DNA from: Spirodela intermedia
Lineage: Eukaryota; Streptophyta; Magnoliopsida; Alismatales; Araceae
Length of the DNA: 64,000 bases
Direction of reading: 5' to 3'
Assembly (NCBI GenBank): GCA_902729315.2
Contig: LR746267.1
Location: 9,666,424-9,730,423 of the forward strand
Part shown: in pieces, positions 1 to 12,169 of the stretch
Layout: each line of letters starts with the position of its first letter
Numbering within the stretch: the first letter of the stretch is position 1
Made by a program: the position numbers and the translations under genes
Notes under the pieces: generated by a model
What the model saw: only the letters and a program-made list of their open reading frames with translations
Database searches by the model: none
Told to the model about the DNA's origin: nothing

Positions 1-44
1 GCCAACAAAACATCACTCTAAGACTATCGACCGGTCTCTTAAAG

Positions 45-1597
45 ATATTGATGAATGCAAGAACAATTCAACTATCTGTCCGCGCGAGGCTCAATGCAAT
101 AACACGCAGGGAGACTACGATTGTCTGTGCCCAGAGGGACAACGATTTAATCGCAGCGCCACAACATGTGACGGTATGTGTGACTTCTGATGCTCAAAGC
201 TTCATAAAGTGAACCGTATACAACTCTTGGCCACATTTTTTCACTAGGTGGGCCTACTACCGCTAAAGGCGCATCGACGAAGGATAGCGTACCCTTGTCT
301 CTCAAGCTGGGCATAGGTGAGGAAAACTGCCTTCCTCAGTCTATGTTTTACATTGTTAGTTCAATGGAACATGAGGTCATTGCGCTGTCCTTGCACAGGT
401 TCCGCTGTCGGCTTTCTGATTCTCTTGGCAACAATCACGTCTTTGTGCTGGGGCGTCCAGAGGAAAAAGCTCGCAAACCAAGATAAGAAGATTCAGGATC
501 TGAAGAACAAAATGTTCGAGCAAAATGGAGGCCCATTATTGGTGGAGTACTTCTCTTCTCAACCGGCCAACGCCTTCAGGATTTTCACCGAAGAAGAGCT
601 ATCGATGGCCACCGATGATTTCAACAAAGGCAGGGTCATCGGCGAGGGAGGACACGGCGTGGTCTACAGGGGTATGCTGGAGAATGACAAGGCGGTCGCC
701 ATAAAGAAGTCCAAGAAAATGGACGAGAGAGAGAAGGACGAGTTCGTCAGAGAGATGACGATCCTCTCGCAGATTAACCACGTCCATGTGGTGAAGATCG
801 TCGGATGCTGTCTAGAAGTGGAAATTCCCATGCTGGTCTACGAGCACGTTCCCGGCGGTACTCTCTTCGACTTGCTCCACCCCAAGGGGCAGCAACAGGG
901 TACACTCATCCCCCTAGAGACCCGACTCAGGATCGCCGCCGAAGTTGCCGAAGCCCTGGCCTACCTTCACTCCTATGCTTCACCACCTATACTTCACAAG
1001 GACGTCAAGACCGCCAACATACTGCTGGACGAGAATCAAAGGGCGAAAGTCTCCGACTTTGGAGCTTCCGTGGTGGCTCCGGCGGATGGACTCGCAGTCG
1101 CAACCATGGTCCAGGGTACCTTGGGTTACCTGGACCCCGAGGTTATACAGTCCTACCAATTCACGGAGAAGAGTGACGTTTACAGCTTTGGCATGGTCCT
1201 GGTGGAGCTTCTCACAGGGAAGAAGCCATTCGAACCGATAGATACCGAAACCAAGAGGAGTCTCGCTGGGGCCTTCGTGTCCGCGTTAAGAGGAAACAGA
1301 TTGGTCGACATCTTGGAAAGTACGGTGTGCAGCGAAGAGGAGATGGAGATATTGCTGGAGGTTTCCGAGCTTGCATGCCGGTGCCTGAGTGTTAATGGAG
1401 CAGATCGTCCTACCATGAAGGAGGTGGTGACGGCATTGCATGTGCTGAGAACCTCTCGGGACCACCCTTGGGCACTGCCATGCTTACCACAGGAGGCGGA
1501 GAGCCTGTTGGGTGAGAGGGAGCCCATGGCTTACACGACAAGTGATTTGGGAACCACAGTGAGCCACATCGGACTGGAGATAGAGGCCGGACGGTAG
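45..1597 (+). CDS. Wall-associated receptor kinase, 3' part (5' end outside window)
   Basis: Receptor-like kinase that joins a cell-wall-facing ectodomain to a cytoplasmic Ser/Thr kinase at the plasma membrane. Exons read as 45-173, 248-316 and 399-1597, with GT-AG introns of 74 and 82 bp and phases that close in frame. Exon 1 is a calcium-binding EGF module that opens DIDEC and has paired cysteines. Next comes a membrane segment (GFLILLATITSLCW), then a juxtamembrane stretch and the kinase. Visible kinase parts are the glycine loop GEGGHGVV, the ATP lysine in VAIKK, DFG (VSDFGAS), GYLDPE and the C-lobe SDVYSFGMVLVELL. The catalytic loop reads HKD (995-1003), not HRD. No stops or frameshifts are seen. 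The signal peptide and the galacturonan-binding domain should lie left of base 1. A polyadenylation-like AATAAA lies at 1692-1697. The exon structure differs from the 54-kb paralogue: the exon between EGF and membrane segment (248-316) is a short linker, not a second EGF. Confidence 0.9.
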
Positions 1598-3480
1598 AAT
1601 TATCCATATGGCTACGTGCTTATCTCAGTTGTAAGTATTTTTATACTTGGACAATGTCTTCATTATCAAGAGACTTTATTGTGACACATTGAATAAAACA
1701 GCTATCAAACCTTAGCATTATGTTACACACTTCCAAGAACTATTTTGCAGTATTCCGCTACTGACGTTGCAATCTAGTATCCTTGAATAAAAATAGGACA
1801 AAAAACATGGAACCCCTGAATAAAGGATTAAAAAAGAGTCCAATTCCAAAATATGATCCTCGAAACCTCTGAAGAGTTACTGATTTTTTGATGCGGGACA
1901 AAATGATGAAAGTGACTTGACTACCCTAGACAAGTAATTTAGACTTTACACTTGTAATTTTGTATGGATTAATAGGGTTAACTAAAGTAAGATCGAGTGC
2001 TTTCCTATAATATTTGAAATAAAAGGATCAACGTGATTAAGAAATTGCCAATGATTAGGGTGATCCACTAGAGCGAATAGGATTAGATAACCCAGTAGTC
2101 CTAGCCGTAAATGATGGATCACCCTAATAATTGGCGTAGGGACTTCACCAGTGCAGCACTACATTGGTGGTTCAATCGTGCATGCTGAAGGGTCACTAGG
2201 AATATGAAGAGAGCTACATCAAGGCTGAATGATATAGGGATAGTAAGGAATGGAGTTGACTAGTCTCAATTTCTCGGACACGGGTTCCAGCGGACGATAA
2301 AAGGGGCGGCTCGTGGTGGAGGCATTGGGTTGACTCCGTCCTTCGCAGTGGCTTTCGCTGCGCAACTTGCATTGGTATTATATTCCGCGTGTGGCACCTA
2401 ATACAACGCTTCCAACAGTTGGTAGTTTCGTGGTAAATGGTCGCCAGAAAACGGGAGTTATTGGGGTTTCGCTGTCGGAAGCTACAGTCATGGATTCCCA
2501 GATCCCTGCTGCCCTAACTCATGACCAGGACTGTCTTCTATTTACTTTGAGTACTGGTTTTTACCATCGAGCGTCCCTCTTTTCTCTCTCTCCTTCCCTC
2601 CCTCTCTCTCTCTCTCTCTCTCACGCTGGCGCTGTGAAAGATGGAAAATGCGATGTGAGCATCAACGTGATAATAAGAACAACCTGGGAACGTGGTGGGA
2701 GCACATGACACTCATACCATCCTTTTATTGGCTCGGGCGGGAGACGTGTTGCACCAATCTTCTCCGATGACACCTGGTCCACACCAGTCGTACGCTCTGG
2801 TTCCAGCCCGTCTGCCAATTAACCAGCTCACCCGGTCAACAGTCAACAACCGGGTCAACGTAAGGTTAACTTTCCAGAAGTGGGGTCTAAGCTTTAGTTT
2901 GTGCTCCTCCACTACTCAGTTGCCCCTTCTGGAGAAAAGGTTATCTTTAACTACTCTTCTTTCCAAGTTTGAGCATTTTGTTTATTTAGTAATTCATCTT
3001 GCAACATTGCCGTTGTGTGATTTATACATAAGTCTTCTTATATTCATAGCTGGTGGTTAGTGACGAGAGTTAACCCACCTGATTTGCAATTGATTGACTT
3101 ATTGACTATGAAACACACTGATATGCCCAAAGTTGTCGTTAGTTTAAGCACTCAAATTTAATATTTATAACTAAAAACTGATGAGTTAGATTTTCTATAA
3201 GTGTCGTTAGTCTTTAATCTCCTTAATCAAAAATATTATGAATTATGTTCTAATCTGATTCACGAAATATTCATAGATAGCAGCGAGTCAGGTCGTCTCC
3301 TCAGGGAATTTGAGGCTTACTCTTTAATACTTGTGCTAATGAAGGATGGAATGGGAAAGAGAACGAAGGGTCGTGGATTGGATGGAGAGAAGAAAAGGGA
3401 ATGATGAATCCGGATCTGATTTCTCAGATCTGGCTGGCATAAGAACGGGAATCAACTGTTCGTATCTTCTACTATTTAAT
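1598..3480. other. Intergenic, no gene; WAK-upstream-like block and CT tract
   Basis: No coding region is supported here. A CT dinucleotide tract lies at about 2581-2622. The stretch at about 2640-2790 resembles DNA upstream of the 54-kb WAK gene (reverse strand, 54500-54640) and is probably a relic of a WAK 5' flank. Around 2837-2862 three GTCAAC words (W-box cores on the reverse strand) occur within about 25 bp. Confidence 0.5.
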
Positions 3481-4139
3481 TCCTAATTAAAATCTACCTG
3501 AACTAAACTAAACGAAATCTGCTTCATCTCGAAACTAACTTGATGCCACCATTCCTTTTTCCTTAATTCCGCCAGGAAGAAGCGTTCACTCAAAGCAGCA
3601 TGAGAGACCTCGTTCAGGTGATATGAGGAGTGTTCTGGATGGACACACCTGTATTCACACGATGTGGAGCTCAAAAAACCCTAAACCCCTTTGGGCTGGC
3701 TGAATCACCGAAGGCTTCCTTCATCAAAACGTTGTTTGTAACATTAGTTTTCCGAAAATATAGGGTGGTGTTCCCTCTCCCTCCTCTCTAGTTCACCTCT
3801 CGCGCACGCGCGAGAAACTGCCCGAAGGTTCGGCTCTCCCCATGCTTCATTGGATCGGTGGACTCCTTCTCGTGAGCCCTCTCTGGAGCCATCAGATCTT
3901 TCTCCTGCCGAAATGCCACCTCCTCACTCCTACAAGTGATGATTGAGCTGCTATATCACAACCACTGATGAAGCGGCTACAACCTGAGGCAAGAATTCCT
4001 AAAACACTAGAAAATGATTAGAAAAATCACAAAAGAGCTGTATTAATGTAAGCTAGAAAATTATCTTTATTAATGTAAACAGCACATTAATAATCTCATA
4101 GAGCTGTAAAATTGACTAAGTCACAATGTATTCTAGCAT
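3481..4139. other. Unassigned DNA beside the gypsy element
   Basis: No gene is seen. This could be the terminal-repeat side of the Athila-like element that lies to the right, but I could not find a matching second repeat, so the element's outer edge is undefined. Confidence 0.35.
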
Positions 4140-5643
4140 ACTATTTATGTGCTATCACACCCCCAACTTCTCTCATCGCTAGTCCCTTAGCAATGGATAA
4201 CGAATGATTGTGTTGCTATGAGTTCATTCCATTCATCTTTGTCATTACCTGCATAATCATGAACCTGCACTTCACAAAATTCAAAGAAAAACTAATTCAT
4301 TTCATATTTAAGCATCTCTAAGTCTTCATTAGACAGAGATTAGAACCTCCGTACTTCCATTTCTCACTAGTTTACTTTGTCTCAAAACTAACATTTTGTT
4401 CTTTGAATCTTTGTCATGCTTTGGCTTATATGCATAAAAGTTGACTAGTAGCTCCAATTCCACCAGCTTGGTTTTCTGATTTTTTATCCATGCAGGTAGC
4501 TTTTCTGTAGACAGCTTTTTTTTCTTTTTGTCCTAGCCTCACATGTGGAATCTCCATGGGACAATTAGGAAAGACCTCTTTATTGCCCATGTCTTATGGC
4601 CTTCACTTTGCATGGTTGAGAGACATGTAGATATGTCGCAAGCCTTGCTGATTCTAATCTCACATGTGGAAGCCCCACGAAATCAGCAAAGGTGCTTTCA
4701 CTAACATGTAGCAAGCAGCTTTTCTCCCACCTAAAAAGTATTTATCTACTCTCTTGTTTGGGAGGCTTCACTCTGCTCTAACTCTCTCTCTTTTTTTTTT
4801 CCTTTTTTTTTTTGAGCTCATGTAGTGTACACTACAGTCAAACTTCACATTTTGATGCAGCACTGAACAATGATTCACAGATACTTCAGCTAGCTCTAAT
4901 ACAGTTCAACTATGTTTTGATTTGGTAAGATGGGATGCAATTTACTATGCTAATTCTAATATAGAGATATGCCTTCGTGAAATTTTGCTAGTAATCAATG
5001 AAATTTGATCCATACTACAGTTCATAATCATGGCATTATTTTTCCTCTTCATCAAAATAAAATCTTCAAAGTTTGTGCTTTGATTTAAGAGAGTTTTGAA
5101 AAGTAGGAAGCATAATAGACTTGTGCATTTCTTACCTTTAGCATCGTACCCACCCCCCAAATAGAATGATGCATTGTCCTCAATGCACTTCGAAAGAAAG
5201 AGGAAAGGAATGAGGAGTGAAGAATACCAAACCCATAATGATGGTTGAGGATGATCATTTTCAACTTAACATATTGACCTCTACAAAAGAAAGAAGTAAA
5301 AAGAAAACAGCTCAGTAGATGCTACTTAAAAAAAATGAAAGAAAACAATCAAAATAAAAGAGAATTTTTCTACAATGACAGTCAGCAATTGTTGCTAATA
5401 TAAGAAGACTAAGAAAGACTCATGGAGATCACAGTTGCTGGCTGGTCATGCTCAATGTAAGGTTTGTGATGCTGGCCATTAACCTTGAAGGTTTTCCCTA
5501 TTTTAGGATATGAAATTAAAATAGCTCCACCATTAGAGATCTGCACAATAATGTAAGGGCCATCTCAACAAGACAAAGTTTTCTAGGGAATAGTTTTAAT
5601 CATGAGTTATATAACCAATTTTTTTGATTTTCATAAAAAAATT

Positions 5644-6235
5644 TCAACTTAAATTGTTGTCATGAAAAGCTTTGAGTTTGGCTTTGTAAATGTGAGAGTT
5701 CTCATAAGGTTCATTGTGTAGCTCTTGGAGTTTCTGCATTTGAAGAAGACGATGTTTCCCTACATGATCTAAAGACAAATTAAGTTGTTTAATAGCCCAA
5801 TAAGCATGGTGCTCAAATTCAACCGGTAGATGGCAAGATTTACCATAGATAAAATGATAAGGAGACATGCCAATGAGGTTTTTATAAGTTGTTCTATAGG
5901 CCCATAAGGCATCAGGTAATTTTGCTGTCTAATCTTTACCATCAGGCCAAATAATCTTTTTCAAAATCTTTTTAATCTCTCTATTGTTGAGTTCTACTTT
6001 GTTGATGTTGGACACCATACTTCTAAAGCAAGCTCCTGAAATGAGTATTCTTAAAGTGAGATCCCCCATCACTAATGATTGCATAAGACAGCCAAATTGA
6101 GAGAATATATACTGAACAATAAATTTTAGAACAATTTTGGTTGTTGGTTCTAGTATGTATGGCTTCTACCCATTTTGAAACATAGTCCACAGCCAAAAAA
6201 ATGTATTCATATCTTGTAGGAGGAAATGGACCCAT
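5644..6235 (-). pseudogene. Gypsy integrase remnant
   Basis: Two open pieces on the reverse strand. The upstream one (6235-6023) contains the integrase-core style motif FLAVDYVSKWVEA. The downstream one (5868-5644) begins MSPYHFIYGKSCHLPVE, the conserved region after the catalytic core in Athila integrases. The frames are broken between them, so no functional enzyme is encoded. Confidence 0.85.
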
Positions 6236-6606
6236 AAATCAATTCCTCATAAATTAAAATTTTCTACCTCTAGAATTGATTGGAGTGGCATTGCATCTCT
6301 CTTGGAGATGTTCACAGCAACTTGATATGTTGTACATGACCTACAGAAATTATAAACGTCTCAAAAAATAGTTGGCCAATAGAAGCCACTTTGAACAATT
6401 TTTGCAGCTGTCTTTTTAGAGGCAAAATGTCCTCCACATGTAGAAGAGTGACACATAGTTAAAATATTAAATTGTTCTTCCTCCAGAACACATATGTGGA
6501 GGATTTGATCAACTCCTAGGTGAAATAATTTCGGTTCTTCCCAAAAGTAATACTTCAGCTCACTAAAATATTTTCATTTAATACTTGTAGGCCAGTTAGG
6601 AGGTAA

Positions 6607-8294
6607 TTATCCTGTTAGCAAGTAATTAACTATATGAGCATACCAAGGTACTTTGCATGTATTCATAGTAAACAAATGCTCATTAGGAAAATCATCTAAA
6701 ATGGACATAGTATTATGTATACATAGTCTAGACAAGTGATCAGCCACAGAATTTTCACTTCCCTTTTTATCTTTGATATCTAGATCAAACTCTTGCAACA
6801 ATAAAGCCCATTTGATCAATCTAGGTTTAGCTTCTTTCTTTGTCAATAAAAACTTAATGGCGGAGTGATCAGTGTAAATTGTAATCTTGCTACCTAAAAG
6901 ATAAAATTGATTTTTTTCCAAAGCAAAAACAATAGCCAATAATTCTTTTTAAGTAGTAGTGTAATTTAATTGGGCATTGGCAAGAGTCTTACTAGCATAG
7001 TAGACGATGACTGATTTCTTGTCAATTCGTTGACTCAACACATCACCCACTGCAAAATCAGAAGCATCACATATTAACTCAAAAGGATGGGTCCAATTAA
7101 GATCTTGGAGGAAAGGAGCCTCGATAAGAGCTTGCTTATTGATGAGGAAAGTTGATTCCCCTGCAACATTTATCACAAAATTTTGCTCTTTAGCTAGGAG
7201 TTGGGTTAGCAGTTTAGCAAGAGTGGCAAAGCCTTCAATAAATCTTTGATAAAAACCTGCATGACCTAAGAAGGCACGTAGCTGATGTATAGAAGTGGGA
7301 AGAGGAAGATTTTCTATCACCTCAATTTTTGCCTTATCAACCTCTAATCCTTGCTCGCTGACCAAGTGGCCTAGCACCACACTTTCAGTGACCATGAAAT
7401 GGGATTTTTCCAACTCAAAGCCAACTTCTTCTCCACACAAATCTGCAAAATTTTAGTTAAATTGATCAAGCATTCATCAAAAGTTTGACCGAACACAGAA
7501 AAATCATTCATGAATATCTCTAAACAGTCCCCTACTAATGTGGAGAACATAGCACTCATACATTGTTGGAAGGTGGCCGGCGCATTGCACAACCCAAAAG
7601 GCATTCTAGTGAAGGCGTACATACCAAAGGGGCAGGTAAATGTCGTCTTCTCTTGGTCATCTGGACATATTGGAACTTGGTTATATTCTAAGTATTCGTC
7701 CAAAAAACAGAAATAATGTTGACCTGCAAGACGTTCTAAATTTTGATCTATAAATGGCAAAGGAAAGTGGTTTTTCTTAGTGGCCTAATTTAATCTTCTG
7801 TAATCAATACAGACCCTCCAACTAGTAGTTAGGCGGGTCTGAATCTCCTCTCCCCTATCATTTACACAGACTGTAATTCCTGATTTTTTTGGAACGACAT
7901 GAATTGGACTTATCCATGGGCTGTCGAAAATAGCATAAATTATTCCAGCATCTAGCCACTTCACTATTTCAGCCTTGACTACCTCCAACATTTTTGGGTT
8001 AAGTCTTCGTTGGATGTCTGCAAGAGTCCATCCAATGGGTGGCTTGTATTGCTTGACTATGCTTACTAATTTCTCCTCTTGCTCTACTATCAAGAGGGAG
8101 GAAATAATGATAAGAAGTGTATCATGCAAGCCTAGATATACATACTTCATGTGGGTGGGCAGTGACTTCAAGATTGAAGGACTCGTTGGGGCTGCTGAGG
8201 CTTTTTTCCTATTGGTGTCTATGGGGGACTGAAGCATGTGACCTGTCTCTTCGCTGAAAAGTTCTTCTTCACACACATCAGCAATGTCAATCAT
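6607..8294 (-). pseudogene. Gypsy reverse transcriptase and RNase H remnant
   Basis: Reverse-strand pieces at 8294-7785, 7760-7371, 7440-6949 and 6939-6607 cover the polymerase and RNase H. Recognisable are the PFGLCNAPATFQ region, the degenerate active site IFMNDFSVFG, the connection domain HAGFYQRFIEGFA, and RNase H with [11 protein letters not shown] and VADHLSRL. The frames overlap or are shifted relative to each other, which shows decay by frameshift. The expected YxDD aspartate pair is FMND, which by itself should inactivate the polymerase. Confidence 0.9.
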
Positions 8295-8491
8295 TCATAA
8301 ATCTTCTAACTGGTCAAGATACTTCAATAATTTTACAATTTTTAACCCAATTTTTTCTTGCCTAAATTTTAATTCTATGGCTCTTTTACCCTAATCTGTT
8401 GTGGCTTCAGCTGTGGCCAAAAAGGGACGTCCTAAAGTTATTGGGGCATGACTTATATTTTTTGTTATTTTCATACCAGCAACTATAAAGT

Positions 8492-8737
8492 CTACCAGAA
8501 ATAGCAGCTCTCAATTTTCACTATAACATCTTCTAAAACTCCATAGGGCTGTCGGACTGATCCATCTACTAACTGTAGCTCCACAAATAAAGGTTGTAAA
8601 TCACCAATTTTATACATATCATATAAAGCTTTGGGCAATATATTAACACTTGCTCTTGAATCAACCCTGCTGTTCAGGCCTTCCGCCCCTTCTTCCGCCA
8701 CCCGCTCCACTTGTTTCGGACGATTTCTCGTCCCCAT
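8492..8737 (-). pseudogene. Gypsy aspartic protease remnant
   Basis: The reverse-strand peptide includes DSRASVNILPKALYDMY followed by VDGSVRQPYGVLEDV, the plant gypsy (Athila) protease region. The usual catalytic DxG(A/S) triplet reads DSRAS, so Gly is replaced by Arg. In-frame stops follow before the next recognisable segment (LGRPFLATA near 8440-8410). Confidence 0.8.
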
Positions 8738-8914
8738 CCAAAACCGGTTCGTGGACCAAGGAACCGCTAAACCTGAACCGGCCCATTTCGGTCAGGCCCA
8801 AACTGGCCTTGTTCAATAAGTTCGTCAGATCCGCCAAGTCCCAACAGCCAGGAACCGCCATTTTTCAATATCCCATCAGCCTCTCTCACGAAGCGATGAA
8901 AAAGTCGGTCGGAT

Positions 8915-9270
8915 GGTCCCATTTCCTTTAATTTTGGAGCATGCCGTCACTGATTTCTAGCTTCTGCAGTGCTCGGCGGCGGCCTATTGGTTCTTCTGTC
9001 TGCAAGTGCCCTGACCTGCTGGGGATGCCAGAGAAGAAACCTTGCCGATCAGAGAAAGAAGGTTGCCGAATTCAAACGGAGGATGTTTGAGCATAACGGT
9101 GGCCCGCTGCTCCAGCAGCATCTCTTCTCATCCGGGAAACACGTTCAGGATATTTACGCAAGAGGATCTGGCCAAGGTCACAGCTGGCTTCGCTGACGAC
9201 CAGATTATCGGGCGTGGAGGCCACGGTGTGGTGTACCTGGGAAGGCTGGAAGATGACGCCGCGGTTGCCG
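8915..9270 (+). pseudogene. WAK pseudogene fragment (membrane segment to glycine loop)
   Basis: This matches the start of the last exon of the 54-kb WAK gene and also the tail of its preceding intron, including the acceptor TTCTGCAG. It encodes the membrane segment (LLVLLSASALTCWGCQRR), the juxtamembrane stretch and, after a frame change, FRIFTQEDLAKVTAGF and the glycine loop GRGGHGVVYLG. The frame change near 9120-9130 reflects 2 bp missing relative to the intact paralogue. Similarity stops at about 9268, just before the ATP-binding lysine, and unrelated AT-rich DNA follows. The gypsy relic ends about 180 bp upstream. Confidence 0.9.
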
Positions 9271-12120
9271 AATTTTTTTGTTTTGTTATAAACACCTGTT
9301 CCTGTTACTAGTTAGATTAACGAAGTTGCTTTTTATCCTTTTTCTTCTCTCATCAACCCTCGAGGGCAATGGGTGACGACGGCAAGGTCTGCAGCAATCG
9401 TGAAGCTTCAACAATTGGAGATAATTGAGCGCGATATCTTTGATTGCTGAAATATAACCGATGTAAACATGTAAGATATTGGTTATGTCATGTTTTGGAC
9501 AAACGTGTATGGCTACTCAACATCTGATTGGGGTTCATCAATTGGCCATGGTGAGGTTTCGTGCAAACTCAACAGGCTTGAGAATCCGTACAGACAAAAT
9601 GATACCTGTTTCGAACCAAAAAATTACCGTCTTCGTTATAAAAGTTGGCCATGCGCTGAAGTACCGCCATTTTTTCCTCTAAATCAACTGCACATACACT
9701 TCAACACGCTTCTTGAGCAAGGTAATAATATGCTTGTCATCAGCTATGTGACCGGCGAGCTATAATTAGAAAAGAAAGAATAACAACTTTATCCAGAAAA
9801 TTTATCTCGCCCATCTGCCATTCACATTCTCTCGCAATCAGAACATGCTCATTATCTTCGGGCATAATCCGTAAGCTTACATCGAGGGAGAAGACTATTG
9901 AGTTATGGATTAACTTGACATTATTTTGATATGAAATATAAATTTAATCTAAAACTAAGTAACTGATATCCTCGGCGAGAATAAAGAGTAAACATTGTTA
10001 ATACATATATGGACATAAATTTTAGCAGAAAAGTTAAGCTGTAGAAGCATTAAAGTGACAGTATAGACCGTAGAAAATGTCATATCTTATTTCAAATTCT
10101 CATTAGGGATATAAATATTATAATATTTTAGATATATATACAATAATAATGACTGTGTGGTCAATCTATCATCATCTTGTACGCAAGTCTCAATATGTAG
10201 ATTTTCTGTAACAAATGACTTCAGAAATATAATCATATGGTAACTTAAGGGCCTTTGAATGAGTCAAAATGAATAAATTTTAGTGAATATCAAGATTACT
10301 GAAGTAATATTTTTGACTTATCTCACTAGAATAATTTTTATGTAAGAAAATATGTCATAGATATGGACGTACAACATTCAATGAAAAGCTATTTGAGCCA
10401 GCGGAAGCATACAACCCTCGAGATAGAGTCAAGTCGATGTTCTCATAAATTGCACGTTAGCTTTGTACGGGGAAATATAATCGAGAATAAAATAGAAAAT
10501 GTTCTTTATGTTATGTGTTTTGAACAAACATCTGATACGGGCTTAAGGATTTAACTCAGAGGTTAATGGGTGCTGAAGTGTCACTCAATTCCAGATTCTG
10601 GGCCAACGTAGATATTGTAGTGTAGGAAAAGAAAATGAAACATGAAAATTCTGCCACTATGATGGTTAGTGAGCGGCTTATTATTAAATAGCTGGCGACA
10701 TACTAGTGTTCATTGACAAGTCAGATATCAGATTAACTGTTGATGATAATAGTCCTATAAGCAGACCAGTAGTTCCTACATTCCTAAAACAAAGTCGTAG
10801 TGCATATTGTCTATCAAGTATTACCTTCGTAACCTTTTTCGGACATTTAGTTTCGGTGGAACACTTATTTTGGATTCATACTGCTATGTTGCTGTTCAAT
10901 TCAGAACTTGAGAGTAGTCAGTAAGCATTGAGAATACGTGCTAATTCAATCTTGAAACAGGCCCTTCATTTGTATCTTCAAGGTAGAGGAGAAATATTTG
11001 TGCCATTACCCTCGTGCATAGAAAGCTCTTTATCACTTGTCATGTTATAATTGTGCCAAGTGTGGCTGTTAGGAACTCTCACTGCTCCTAGGATCGAGGG
11101 AGCGAGGAACATTGCATTCAGGTTTATCTTTAGAGGTATCATCACTTTTTACGTTGTACATTGTCCCACTGGGTGAGGCTTTTATCATCAATAATGCTGT
11201 GAACTTCTAACTGTGCACCCGTCTGAAATGGACTATGTTAGTGATGTTGAATTTAAATTCAATGTTTCAAACTCATCAAATTCCATTTAAAAATGATAAA
11301 AAGTTAATACAATGAATTAAACTAAAAAAATAAAAGGGATTACGACTTGTGGGAGAAATATTATATACAAACAATCACTGAAGGAATCAAAAAAATCGTG
11401 CGTTATGTTGCATCCCATATATTCGAACCTATGCGATTTGAATGTTCAAATAAAGATGGAATGGAATACACTTTAAGTTTTATGAATCTGATCTCAATAT
11501 GGTTTCATCTTTTATTATTTTTGATAAAGGATGAGTCATTTAAAAATGTTTACCCGAAAGTCCTATAAAGAAAAAGAACAGAGAGAATTAGATTTGATAC
11601 AGGTGGAGATTAGATATCTAATGAAATGAGTTTATATGGTACAACAAATCTGTAATTTTTCGGAAAAAACAAGACTCAATTACCATGGGTAATTCAATCC
11701 TCACCAAAACTTTAGGCAGACACAGTGCTGTAAAATTTTATTAGCTACTAGTTTTATTCATACGAGTCTGTTTCCGAGGATCTGTGATTTGTAATGTAAT
11801 CAAAACCAAGTTTAAAATACCGTAACATCAGAGTTTCCTCGAACAGCTTAAAAAATTAGAAAATGAAATGAGAAAAATTGGACTAAAAATTGTTGATTCT
11901 GTTTTATTTTCTATGTAGAGAGCAGTAATTCTAATGGAATTCTCGTAATTGGATCGGAAATGTAAGAAATAAAAATTAGCTGTCTTCTTTACATTCCCGC
12001 TAGTATGAGGTTAGTTTCTATTAAGAGAAACGATCAAGCTTTTTTTGAGAATTCTTCAAACCCATTAATCATAATAGATGACCCAGTTAATTTAGAACGT
12101 GTGGTAAAAAAATATGAAAC
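9271..12120. other. AT-rich intergenic DNA, no gene recognised
   Basis: Only short open frames occur here (for example a 91-codon one at 9490-9765), with no recognisable domain. A loosely similar phrase around 9480-9560 and 10500-10560 suggests an old repeat. No structural RNA or element ends were recognised. Confidence 0.4.
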
Positions 12121-12169
12121 GATGACAGAAAGAGAGAGAGAAACACAGAACAGCGATGACTATTTTTCA

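Larger units (their letters stand above)
4140..8740 (-). mobile_element. Decayed Ty3/gypsy (Athila-like) LTR retrotransposon
   Basis: The reverse strand shows the gypsy order protease (about 8.5-8.7 kb), reverse transcriptase (7.4-8.3 kb), RNase H (6.6-6.9 kb) and integrase (5.6-6.2 kb), interrupted by many stops and frameshifts. Downstream of integrase are two C-rich motifs followed by words like CATTGTCCTCAATGC (near 5150 and 4150), typical of the non-coding 3' region of Athila-type elements. No intact terminal repeats were recognised, so the borders are approximate. The element is defective: the reverse-transcriptase active site reads FMND where YxDD is expected, and no open frame spans more than one domain. 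Confidence 0.85.

Noticed and set aside
9490-9765. 91-codon frame that looks like a possible small protein
   Set aside because: No recognisable motif, AT-rich context and no splice or promoter support, so left as intergenic.
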